A stretch of 64,000 bases of DNA from Saururus chinensis (Eukaryota > Streptophyta > Magnoliopsida > Piperales > Saururaceae): positions 434,001-498,000 of the forward strand of contig CP141148.1 of NCBI GenBank assembly GCA_035235625.1, read 5' to 3'. Under the pieces are notes generated by a model. That model saw only the letters and a program-made list of their open reading frames with translations, made no database searches and had not been told where the DNA came from. Positions 36,655 to 50,255 of the stretch are shown piece by piece. A program made the translations under genes and the position numbers. Positions within the stretch are counted from its first letter, which is position 1, and the number at the start of each line of letters is the position of its first letter.

Positions 36655-39553
36655 GATGAACATTGATCCATCAATGAGGTTCGGCGAGCTACTGGTTCAA
36701 GTTAAAGCACAACTTGTCATCAATGGTAATGTCACTTTAAAGTATATAATTCTATCTTCACAATCACCCATGATATATGAACTACAAGACAATGAGGACC
36801 TCCAATCAATGCTCTCCATTCATAAGAATGCGAATACGGAGGTGTTATCATTGTATGCCGAGATGAAAGGGCCTGACAACAGTGACAAATCACCATTCGT
36901 AGAAAGGAACCAGACGGTCAATAGAGCTAAATCACCGGTGATAATGGTTTAGCTGAGCTCTAATGTCAATTTCTCAAACTGGAGTCAATGAAATGTAGTT
37001 CACATTTGAAACTACTAGGTAACAATGAAACTTTAGAATACACGAGATTGATCTTTATCGTGTACTCGAGCACATGATATTGACGTTCAAATCATATCGT
37101 GTGATGAAAGAAACACGATTTATAATATATCACATTAGTAATGATACGACATACACATGCAATATATCAATAATAATTTTCAGCGTAGTGTAATAACACG
37201 ACATACATTCATATCATGGTTTCAATATCAAGATTTGAATTGTAAGCGTGTAACATAATACACTAATTCGAGTGATGTCGCATTTTTTTAACACGATAAT
37301 GTGCAATGTAGATTGGGAGAACCAGGAAACTTGCCCTCAAGAAATCTATTTCAATCATCTTTCACCAAAGGTGAATCTCACACACTGTGTTGTGGATGAA
37401 AACATGAATATGTACGCCGCAAAGTGCTCCAATCATTCTTGTGATAGGTACATAAGGGCTTCAAATATAGGAGATCATGTGACTGTCACGAGGTTAGTGC
37501 CAAACCAATCATGTGCAACTCAAAGGAAGTCAACTAACCATCCCCTAGCATCGCACCTTTGGATTGCAAGAAAATGTTATAACTTGTTTAAAGACTCAGA
37601 GGACATTACACCTAAGAGCATAGCAAGTTATATTTCGAAACATTGGGGCATAACTGCAACCTACAAGAAATGCTGGCGCACAAGTAATATATTTAGTGTC
37701 AGAATATGTTAGTATATCGTGTTATTGATAACACGCTAATAATACACTCACATTTTGTTTTCACATGACATACATAAATATTGTGTTACCATGAACACGA
37801 TGAGTCATCGTTCATGGTTTATGATCTCACGACTACAACAAATGTCATGTGATCGGGAACACAGTGAAAGACACTATCATATAACCCGTACTAAAGTGTA
37901 TTCGATCGTGCAGGTAAGGTACTGACTGATTTAATAGATGGGGACCCAGACGAATCCTACCACATACTTCATGCCATCAGAAAGAAAATAGAATATATAA
38001 ATTCAGGAAGTGTAGTTGTTCTAGTGAGATCATGTGATATTCCTGGACCTTTAGGTGGGTACGATTTCAAAAGAGTGTTTTGGATGTTTGGTCCAGTTGC
38101 GAGAGCTTTCAGAACAACACTGAGGTCGTTGCTAATGGTACATTCAATTTTCTTGAAAGGAAAGTATTCTGGAAAGCTATTGATAGCAACTGCACTAGAC
38201 AGGAACAATAATATGTTGTGCATCGCATTTGTAGTGGTTGAGAACAAGTGCGAGAAAACACGATGTTGGTTTCTTGAGTTGCTTAGAAATCATCTATTTT
38301 TTTATCCTCCAACCGATACAATCATTTCTGATGGAATGAAGGGATTAGCAAATGTCGTTAAGCAGTTTTTCCCATCTACACACCCCAAATATTGCATCTG
38401 TCACATGGCAGCAAATATGCTAGACGAATTCAAGGACAACTACCTAAAGAACTAGCTCCATGTTGTAGCCGAAACTTTTAGATAGAATGTGTATGATGAA
38501 ACAATGAACAACACTAAAGAACATAATCCTGAAGCATATGCTTGGCTAAATAAGATAGGTTTAGAGCATTGGACCAATGTCACATTTCCTGGAAAAAGAT
38601 ATGGAACCCTCAGCTCAAACAGGTTTGAAAGTGCCAATGCAATGTTCAAAAAAGCCAGATTGATGCCTACAACTTGGTTAATTGAGCACACAAGGGAGCA
38701 CATGACCGCATTATTGGAAAAACATCACACAAACGGCCAGAATATGATAGAAGATTTAACCCTATTTTCCCACAAACACATCTAAAATAGGTGAGAAGAA
38801 GCAAGGAATGTGATTGTATTGTCTGTGTCAATGTAAGAATTCTAGGTTAAGTCGCTATATCACCAGGTACATGTCATTCATACGTTGATGTACATAGCGC
38901 GGGTATGTTTATACGTTATTTGTTCATATCATGTTAGTGTGTTTGTTTTAGTTACGCGATAGTATGTTAGCATGACGAGTCGTGTTATCAGTAACACGAT
39001 ATGTACATTTATCGTGTAAGTAGATACGTTTAAATTACACGGTCGAAGGGTGTCCTTACGGGTCGTATTATCAATGACACGAAATTGTTTTTATCATGAT
39101 CTCATTCTCACGATATTTTCTTATCAAGATGTGGTAAATCTAGTTGAACATACCAGCACATGTGGAAAGTTTCCACATCTGGGGCTACCATGTAAGCATG
39201 CAATCGATCATAGACACTTTTATGTAAATGACTACTGTGAAAGATGGTACTCTACTAAAGTATATAGAATGACCTATTGAGAGCCATTACACCCAATGAA
39301 GGATAGGCACCAGTGGGCATCAGCTAGAGTTATGCCTACATTCAGCCCACCTACCCCACAAAAGCAGCGGGGGAGTCCAAGAAAAAATTGGATAGAGTCA
39401 CAACCAAAGGTCAAAGCCCCACGAAAATGTAGATCATGTGGCCAGTTGGGTCACAACTGCAAAAGATGTACTAGCGCACAAGGGGAACCTCCCAATGGGG
39501 CAGATATCCCAACTACAAGCCGAAGGAGGTCAATTAATAGAGTAGGTAAATGA
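36655..39553 (+). pseudogene. MULE transposase (decayed), MULE 2
   Basis: Pieces in order: an N-terminal PB1-like segment (36655-36950); a MuDR-type zinc-binding segment (37274-37690, with CSNHSC and AYKK-like YKKCW); the transposase core (37914-38785); a SWIM finger (about 39140-39215, TSTCGK...PCKHA, first Cys changed to Ser); and a CCHC knuckle (CRSCGQLGHNCKRC, about 39428-39470). Likely introns at about 36955-37270, 37690-37913 and 38800-39130 are filled with palindromic CGTGTTAT/ATAACACG words. The first catalytic Asp is His here (codon 38141-38143, VHSIFLKG). The second Asp (SDGMKGL) and the Glu (NRFESAN) remain. TAG stops lie at 38453-38455 and 38483-38485, and a TGA at about 39278-39280. 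It cannot encode an active enzyme. Confidence 0.85.
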
Positions 39554-40069
39554 TGTAAGGAAGGGGAGCATCGATCAGGGTTGCTTTTTCCACCCCGTTC
39601 TTCAGCAAAAAGTTTTGTATATGTATTGTGTTATCGACAACATGCCATATGTAATTAGCATGTTTTCAAGAATATGTTATGTTCTTGTCTGTGTATAGAT
39701 GGTATATTGTATACATATCGGGTAATAGGCAACACGTCCAAAGGGGTTACGTGTTATTAATTACACGATAAGAACATACGATAATAAATTCTTTTGATAC
39801 TCGTTTTAGAAATTACATGATATTTGTCATGTCGTGTGACTGAACACACGACAATTGCATGATATTAACTACCCATTTCCTGAAGAGCCACCACAATTTT
39901 TGATTTTCTAATTAAATTCCCAGAGGAGTCATTCCTGAAGAATCACCACAATTTCCGGGGTTTCAACAACTTCCATAACCCTGCAGTTCATAACCCTCCC
40001 ACCCTGCCTATATATATAACGGTGATCCCTGTGCTTACTGAATTCGAGAGGAAGATGAGATGGTGACTA

Positions 40070-42240
40070 GACGGAGCATTCGGGACAGCCATATAGCGTC
40101 ATGTGGGTCATCCCATTTGGACATGGTCCTCACCAGCGTCCGAAGGGGGACTATTCACTACCCGGTGTTATATGGATGTCGCGAATGTTCTGTCGTAATT
40201 GATTGCACGCCCACGGATTGCATGCACCTTGACGGAACCTTCGGGACATTAGGTATCACCATGGAAGGCCGTATCGATACGCATGAGAGTATCGATGATC
40301 TTGGATACGGGTACGCACCAATGATATGCTTGGTATGCGCCGAAACGGGCATAAACCCTTTTTATAAACATAAAAAAATATTATAACTAATAATATATTA
40401 TTATAATACTTCTTTTAGAGCATAATAAGACCATATAATACTATATCAACTGATAAGGGTATTCTAAAATTAGTTCATTCAAAACCATATGCTATTATGC
40501 TCTCTGTCCCATATTAATATTGGTCATTCTTTCTCATATTAAATGCATTAAAATTAATTTATTTTAAAAATAAATAATATGTTTAATATGAGTCTAAATT
40601 ACATGTTTAAATAAATGTATATTTTTGGAGCACTATATGTAAAAAAATAATTATGTAAATTGCATAAACCTACCCATATTGATCTCATATAACTTTAAAA
40701 ATATTATTTTTAATATAATAAAAACTTAAATATTTAAAGAAGTTGGGTTTGAATTGTATTTTTGTTTTTAAGGAAAAAAAAATTAAAAAATTTCAAAAAA
40801 AAAAATTTTTCAAAATTTTTTTTTAATTAAAAAATATTTATTTTTTAAATACCGTATCAATATGTATCGGCCGTATCGATACAGTAAGGCCGATACGTAT
40901 CATAGATACGTGTGGGGGGCGTATTGCCCCCCATACCGTATCGGTATCGGCCGATACGGCCTTCCATGGGTATCACACCATTTGATGACTCCATCACTCG
41001 TTATAAGTGGTCCTCCCCAACCTATGGCGGCAGCTTATAGCGGAAACTGATTCGTCCACTAGTGTTATTTCAATGTCGCGAATGTTCTGTCACATTTGTA
41101 TTGCCTAGTCCAACAATCTACAAGGAGATCTGATGCCAACTGACTGCTGGCACCGAGACGGAACATTCTAATCGTTCCTTGCTAGCCTTTGTAGTGGACT
41201 CCAAATTTTTATTAGTATCTGTGTAGTTTTAAAAGTTCTTTAAAGTTATCTTTTTATGATGTAATGGAGTAATATTCTATAAAGAAAAATATTAATATAA
41301 GCTTCTTTTCTTCCCATTCATAGTTGTGTTCCAATAGATTTTATTCTGCCATGAAATCATCTGAATTGTGTTAAAGTTTACGCGATAGATGAAACTTTGT
41401 GTATTGAATGACACGCCAATGGCCACCAAGTGATATGGAAAAAAGTAGACGACTAACGTGCCTTTCATGTTACCAATGACATGATATAGTAGATGCCATC
41501 TATACGATTTCATGACCTTAGCTTCCCACGTGACATTGATAACACTATATCATGAATTAGTTTTGATATCGCATTATCTGGGTCACGAGAGTGGTACATA
41601 TCATTTATTTGTACACATGATAGCTATATTGATCATTTGTTCGTACACACGAGAGAAGATATGCTGCCCGAACATCCTAGTTCGGTTTGAACCTTTTAGT
41701 GTGGGCCGAACCTTCTCGTTTGGACTGCCTAGCCTATGGGTTCGGAGATGATAGAACATTCTAGTGCGGCCAAACCTTTTGGCTCAGGCCGCCTAGCCTA
41801 TCGATTTGAAGTCGTATGAACCTTCTCGATCCTGGCTCACTATATATTAGGGTTAGGGTTTGGAGAACACTCACACATTGATCATTGACAATGTAACAGG
41901 GCATTTTGGATATTGCTTTAGCACTGGATGGTGAATAGTCCCTCATTAGACACAGTCCTCACCTGCATCTGTTGGAGGGTATGATTCACTACCAGGTGTT
42001 ATTTCAATGTCTTGAATGTTCCGTCACATTTTATCTGATTATTCCTCACTAGTTATATTTCAATGTCATGAGACGAATCATTCTGGATATTGCTTTAGCG
42101 CTGGATTGTGAATCCCATCAGATGCGGTCCTCACTTTCATCTCATGGAGGACATGATTCACTACAAGGCGTTATGTCAATGTCTCGAATGTTCTGTCAAA
42201 TTTTATCTAATCGGTCCTCACCAACCTCTAAAGTGGTAAT
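40070..42240. repeat. Diverged direct repeats (~190 bp), four to five copies
   Basis: Blocks with GTGTTATTTCAATGTC, GAATGTTCTGTCACATTTTA, TGGATATTGCTTTAGC and GTCCTCACC recur at about 40145, 41060, 41995, 42055 and 42165. The hAT-like element at 40260 interrupts the first copy. They lie between the 3' ends of the two MULE 2 genes. A + frame at 40060-40386 crosses one copy and the edge of the insert and is not a gene. Confidence 0.7.
40260..40968. mobile_element. hAT-like non-autonomous element, 709 bp, 8-bp target duplication
   Basis: The ends are CATGGAAGGCCGTATCG and its inverse CGATACGGCCTTCCATG. The flanks are GGTATCAC at 40252-40259 and GGTATCAC at 40969-40976. An 8-bp duplication and CAnGG ends are the hAT signature. 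The interior is very AT-rich with clusters of GTATCGGCCGATACG-type palindromes near both ends. No transposase was seen. Confidence 0.85.
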
Positions 42241-42839
42241 TCAATTCATTATGTAATATTGGTTTTTTTAATGTTTTGTAATGATATGGAGATCGTATGC
42301 TTGGATACAAGACTAATGTGCCAATCATCTTTGTAATAACACGATAAGGATTTATATTACACGATATTTTGTGGGACCAATGATACAATATACTAGATGT
42401 CGTTTGAACAATAACATGACCCAAGTGACAATCGTGATATCGATAATACGATGGGCTGAAGTTTCATTCCTTATCGCATTTTCTAGGACACGACAATGGT
42501 ACATATTGTTTGATCGAATACACGACATCATCAATGACCAATTGTCTCAAGTAATAACGTGGCAATCCTATGCTTACTAACATGATCTCAAATTTATCGT
42601 ATGTTCGGACATATGACTGGATGCGGCTTTGTTTAAAAACATACACAATAACAAGATGTAGTTCAGTTCCGGTGAAGAATTATACAATATGGCATAAAAA
42701 AAGAGCAAAGTTGTCAATTAATTATGTTTTGTCTATAAATAATGTAAAATATCAATTATCTAATTACAATTCATTTGGATCTGGATCAAGTTCATTGTCG
42801 ATTTGGGCCCGAAGAATAACAGCACAGATTTGAGGCCTA

Positions 42840-45125
42840 ACCAATCATGTTATCTCCATTTGTCTAAAATCAGGCTGAAGCACACCCCCTGCCATCTTTG
42901 CTACATAGTACATGAGGAAGACACCATAATCTTCATTTGTTTCTTGATGCGGGCACTTGTTGATCTTAGTCATTGGCTACTTTATTGCACCCTTTGTGCG
43001 AAGGGCCTTCTCCATTCCCTATGCAATGCATTTCCTTATCTTGTTTGCCTCTGCAAAGTGGTGGCCATGTTCACCCTTTAGTGGGTTGTACCACCTAAAT
43101 CTCTTCTCCCTGCATCGGACAATAACCACAAGAAAGTGGCTTGTAATGTAGATTACACGATAAAGGGTCTTATCGTGTTAACGATCACACAACCACAACC
43201 ATATCATTTTCTTAAAACTCTTCTGTTTCAATGATCATGTGACCATTCACATGAAGACAACAAAGTTGTCTTTCTTAAATAATGACTTCTGAGGTTGCCG
43301 TGTGCTCGATTACACTATTATCCCCATATGAACACGATAGTTTAAAATGCCGTACTTGCTCATCATGAGCAGATGGTTAACCAGCTTCTCTGGACTTTGA
43401 AGCTCTTGACTTGACCCGAACCAATGGCGAACCTTCGGTTCTTGGCGGAAGGGTTGATACATGAGGGATTGCCGGTTGAGGGGGTTCATGCGGCTGATCT
43501 GTCTCCGGTTCCTGTGGGGGTTGCATCTGTTCAATGAGGCTTGTTGCCACCTTCAGATCATCTTTAACCCGCAGGAGCGTAACTTCAACTCTCTCAATGT
43601 TCCATCCATGCTCCCCATAAAGAACAACCTTCTCCAAAACAACATAACAAATCCCAGTCATGACATCAACTAGCATGACGAATGATTCAATGACAACCTA
43701 GTCGGATGGCATATATCCTGACATCTAGCCGTGGTGGGAGTGGATAGGTTTCATTGTCCTATGTATCATTGTGTGCGTACCCACCTTCTTTTCCTTCAGG
43801 GTCGCCCTTTGGCCATCCATCAAGTGGGCCTCTTCGGTAATTGGTGTGATTCGCATAATAACTTGGGAGTTTGGCTTCAGATGCATGAACACTTCTTCAT
43901 ACTACTTCCTCATCCAGAGATGAGCAACTAGCTCCTTCCTTGCCTTTTTGTCGGCCGGGTCAAGGCCTTCTCTATGTCGCTCAAAAGTTGGATAAATCCA
44001 GGCCACTTCTTGCACCTCGGGCTATATGGCGGGCCACTGGGAGCCCATATGGATGTATGCTAAAAAAAACCATACCAGGTGGACAACACAAAACAAACTA
44101 GTCAGAAATGTAAGTATGACAATTTAGTCGTGTTAGGTATAACACGCTTTGCGACAACATCGAGTTATCAATTACACGATAGCCCATTATTGTGTAACGT
44201 TATATACACAATATGGTACTCGGTCGTCTTACCAAGCACATGATATTTCTACGTGGGTGTTGTACCTCATATTTTTGTAAACACGATCGACTTGATATTG
44301 TGTGAGCGATATGGCGATATACATGTGTTTGTAGAAATATTGTGTCTTTAGAAATACGAAAATAGAATTCATCATGATAGCTATAATATGAGAGTTACCT
44401 GGAGCACAAATGAAGCCCCAAAAGGAATTTCGCTCGTAGCAGAGCGCTCATCCTGTCTGCTCATGATGTTCCGATGGGCTGATGATAAGCCTCTCATCAA
44501 CATATCATGCACAGCCCTAGCCCAATTGTAGCTCCCCACGACTGACAGGTTATCTATGTAATCACATAGAGTTGGGGATATGGCTCTATTGCTCTGTGTG
44601 AATAACTCCAGGACCCCCATATACATGATAGCCAACCATGCTAAGTCCACATCTGACACAGTCTGTGTGTCGGTAGCTACTTCTTTCAACATTTCTTCAA
44701 GTCCCGTCTTCTCTGGCCACTTCCCTTAGAAGAAGTTCATGTAGAATTGCCCCTTACCTTGGGTAGTCTTGCCCTCACTAGTTTTCAATTTACACAGGTT
44801 CCCTTTTCCACTCAAACCTGTAATCATTGCCACTTCATCCACCGTAAGGGGTAGTCTTTTACCCCTAATGTGGAAGACCTCATGTAGTGTCATCCCAGCA
44901 CTCACCAATAATAACATCCAATAGCGGGCTGGAGATGATGATGGGCTTGCAATCATATACTGGGTAGAACCCAGTCACCACCAAGATAGTCTTGCATCCC
45001 GGACATGAAGCAACAAGGTCTTTTGATAGATAGAGTTCAGCGGGGAAACTAATTGTTCCCAGTCTCAGTCTTCTCATGTAGATCCTCTTCTTCTTATCTT
45101 CTGCCGCTTTCACTAACTCCGCCAT
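42840..45125 (-). pseudogene. Ulp1 (C48)/DUF1985 gene (decayed), MULE 2
   Basis: It starts at 45125 with MAELVKAAEDKKKR. The DUF1985-like N-terminal half follows, with HIRGKRLPLTVDEVAMITGL at about 44885-44825 after a frameshift near 44905. The next segment ends GASFVLQ (about 44400). Linker segments follow (43990-43740 and 43676-43377), then the C-terminal Ulp1 end at about 43085-42845. That end reads HQETNEDYGVFLMYY where the family has Q...N.DCGVF, so the catalytic Cys is Tyr (codon complement of 42926-42928). In-frame TAG stops lie at the complements of 43902-43904, 43725-43727, 43698-43700, 43019-43021 and 42977-42979. Spacers carry the same palindromic words as the transposase introns. 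Non-functional as a protease. Confidence 0.7.
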
Positions 45126-45956
45126 TTTCTATAATACTCTAACTTTACGTTTGAAAAATTAGATAAATATATGTATATCAACAATGGGTCGTGACCATAA
45201 TCAAAAGTCACGTTGATTCACATTGTCTAACTAACTTCTTTATACACGATAAGTATATATATCGTGTTATCGGATATACTATAAGAGGACAACTCATACA
45301 CAATATCAAACTAGTTAAATATCGTGTTGCCAGCGTCTTATTGAAGACACAATATATGACTTATCGTATTTATGAAAACACGATTTTTTGCTTCGCCTAC
45401 CTACTTCGTGTGTTCTAATACACAACAAACCAGAAATCGTGCATACAGATATACAATGTAGATTTTGGGAAAGGCCTTACCATGAAACTAATCAAAGCCA
45501 GATTAACCACTTGATTGGCCGCTGATTTTCTCCAAAGTTCACTCCTTTACCAGAACCTTGCTACATAGCCAAAACTTGCTTTGGGGGGTAAAATTTCAAA
45601 ATCACCTTGCAAAAACAAGATGAAACGGAACTAACAACAGAGTGTTTTTTAAAATCTCCTTCCAGAAACAAAAAAACCCTAATCTTCAAAAAATCGCCTA
45701 AAGTTTTTCACAATCGTTGGTGGGATGGGTTGCAAAATATGCCCTCACACTGCGTGAATGCTGCTCAGTGCTCCAAATGATGAAATTGATGGTAAGATGG
45801 GTCAAAAATCAGAATGGAGTCTTCTTGCAGAGGAATCGTCCGAGTTTGAAGTCATTTGCCTGTGAATACCACTTCGTGAGGGTTTTACATGATATAAAAC
45901 CCTAACTCCGGCCTGGGGTATTTTTGTCTAAAATTTACCTTATATCATGTTATTCC
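45126..45956. other. Upstream region of the MULE 2 Ulp1/DUF1985 gene
   Basis: Non-coding on both strands. It holds several ATCGTGTTAT/ACACGAT words (45240-45390), then unremarkable sequence to the right terminal repeat. Confidence 0.5.
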
Positions 45957-47451
<1,495 letters not shown>

Positions 47452-47641
47452 GCTTCAAATCCACCTCTCTAGTTAGTCTGTGGAATCACTCGGCAGTGAT
47501 GTCCATAAACTCGGATAGAGTTGTCAGCTTCTCCTCGTTTGCCTCCAAGATAGTTGGGTCAACGGCTATGATTGGTGGTGAGACTGGGGCGGCCTACTCT
47601 TGTTCTTGTAGTGAAGGCGGTTGTTACTGCCAAGGTTGTGC

Positions 47642-48465
47642 CTACTGTGGTGGAATGGGATTAGGTTCATCCTCAGGCCACTTGTGAACCTGATGGCAAG
47701 GGAGGAGATCTAGGTGTAAGTTTTGCACGTTTATGCGGGTGAACGTGTTGTGACCAACACATGGGAGGGAACCATCAAAACGAAAACCTAAATCAGTGGC
47801 TATCCAAGTCATCAGATGGCCAAAGGAGTAGGCTTTTGCTCGAGGTTGGTGAGAAAACATTCTAATTTGCTGCATGATGTAAGTGGGCAAGCAAAATAGA
47901 TGGAAATAGTGGATTCAATGGATGTCCATCGCCATAAAAGTAGTCAATTGGGTAGTGTTTCCCTTCCGCGGACATAGGTTGTGAATTAAAATCCGATGGT
48001 ACATGTGGAAGAGGGGATACATCCTAGAAGCAAGCATAGCATTACTGTCAAACCACTTCACATGACTATCGCACAAGTCACATGTGATAATCTCCCAATC
48101 TTCAAGAGAATTTGAAGAAGATTGTGCCTTCAGAGTCTGAATCACTGGGATCCCCATAATCTAATCCATATGGAGGATGGTCATGTATTGAAGAGCGCCC
48201 CAACGGAAAGGTACCCTCTAGAGTTGAAGTCTCACATAGCTCCGTAGACTTCGTGAACCCCGAAGATGATGACATCACCACCCCAGGAAAGTAGACACTC
48301 AACAATAATGATAGACAATCTATTCTAAATGATGGTGAGGTACTCATCACCCCGAGCATCGACCTGTCTGTCTGCAATAACTGGTCTCCATCCTTGGTCC
48401 ACACTGAAGTTGCGGTTCACATCATTAAACCGGAGAGGGATGGAGGCGAAAGAGGAAGAAGTCAT
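47642..48465 (-). pseudogene. 'Putative plant transposon protein' (Transposase_32-like) remnant
   Basis: The frame from Met at 48465 (MTSSSFASIPLRFNDVNRNF) shows the usual Ser-rich start and F...N/D..W layout of this plant repeat family. Further on are WFDSNAMLASRMYPLFHMYH, LIHNLCPRKGN and YIMQQIRM...AYSFGHLMTWIA. These match the pattern 'I....I.HN..P..G...........L..I......IN....I...M.......LP.G.LIT.I'. In-frame stops are TAG at the complements of 48325-48327 and 48161-48163, plus TGA near 48228 and 47915. Such proteins occur inside non-autonomous LTR elements; their function is not known. Confidence 0.55.
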
Positions 48466-50250
48466 CGAATAACTCGGACCATCATATGCCTCTAGAAGAT
48501 CTCCTATGAATCAAAAGAAGGGAAAATAAGTATTTTTATATTTAGTAGGGGAGTTTTAATCATTGAACCTTACAATTCCATGAATAGCTACTTCATGGAT
48601 CAAAAGCTTAAAGTGGCACAAAACCATACTCCAAGCATAGTCTCATGCAAATATTGACCCTTACTGTCTTACACAAACTCTTAAAATTTTGCTCATACAC
48701 TTACAATCTTGCTCAAACAAACGTACACCTATAGTCTTACTCATAAATTCGACAAATAGAGCCAATTAACACTCTAAGTAGATCTAATGTGGTAAGGAAT
48801 GAATGTTATGATGACATTACCTTAACCTCCGGGGAACAATCTATAAGCTATGGATTTTTTTGAAGACAAGACACACATATACTTATCGGGTACAAGATTT
48901 GACCAGTAAGAGTAGATCTATAATACTACTTGTATGAGCACATAGATGCCCACTCTCTTAGGCCATACAATGCTAATTAAGTGTCATATAGTACCACCTA
49001 AAGGTGGAAATCATACTACTTTCAGAATGAAATCTTATAGTGCCACCTATGGGTCGAATCATATATAATGCTCTCAATAGAGCAATAAATGTCCAGGCTT
49101 AAATACAACATCAAGACAACACCCCGGAGGGTAAGCACCACGACGGTCTTACAACTACACAACCAACTAATTATCAGGTGACAATAGGACACATAACTCA
49201 ATCCATCTAAACAAACTAAAGCCATCTAATTCTTACTATTAACTTACTTATTTTTATTATGTTCAAGTTTAAAATACATATATTATGTTGGTACAATTAT
49301 GCTACAAAATCTTATTTTCTTACAAAACTATAAACCCTAAGTCTGTCTACTCAATGAACCTTGAGGTCTTCTGTTTGCTGCTCCATGTTCAATCCAATCC
49401 AAACCAACCCTAGCCCATTAATCATACGCCCACCAACATCAAACATACAGATATAAATCCATACTAGATTCCATGCATAACCAATCAAGCATAATGTACG
49501 GTCCATTGCACATATATCTAGCATACTCATAATTCATCACATAAGCATATGGCAATCCATCTAACTAGCATATATGTAATTTATAGTACTAGCATACCAT
49601 AACTCACCATTTAACTTATAACATGAATATGACATAACTATTTCGTCATATAATTCTGGCATGCTTCTAATTAACATTCCAACACATGTTATGAAATTGC
49701 ATGTTCAAATTCCCCTACCTTGTGTTCCATGTGAGGTAGTATGTGGTTTGAGTGTATTTTAGTAAAACCATTTACTTAGACTTCAACTTTTGATAAGCAT
49801 CAATGAGATTCTTTTAAATTACTGCCATGTGTCATCCTATTATGGTTGTTGATGGATTATACCTTTTACATTGTATTGTTTATAACTTTGTAATGTTATA
49901 TATTGTATGCCTGAACTTGGTGTGATCTTGGTATTGTTTGAAAACTCTTGAGCTCTATTAAATAAGATCCCACATAAGTATGCTTTCCATAACATTATGG
50001 GCACTACACATGTAACACGGTTCTCAATCATAATTTTTAATTAATTCACACATTTTTCACACTATTTAATATAAAAGGCATGCTTTACGACATGGTGCTT
50101 CCACACTACTATACTCTTAACCTATGACCTAATATTAAATTCATGAGACTTGAACTCGGAGTTGCCTACTACTATTGTATTTGGGATGGATAATGCTTAT
50201 CACTTATTTGCGTGCAATTTATGATTATAATGATCTTGGAAAAATATATT
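48466..50250. other. Non-coding, no recognised feature
   Basis: AT-rich sequence with short frames only (for example 49022-49225 and 49840-50031 on -). Probably old repeat. Nothing could be assigned. Confidence 0.5.
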
Positions 50251-50255
50251 GTGAT

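Noticed and set aside
40060..40386. 108-residue + frame
   Set aside because: Runs from a direct-repeat copy into the hAT-like insert; a chance fusion.
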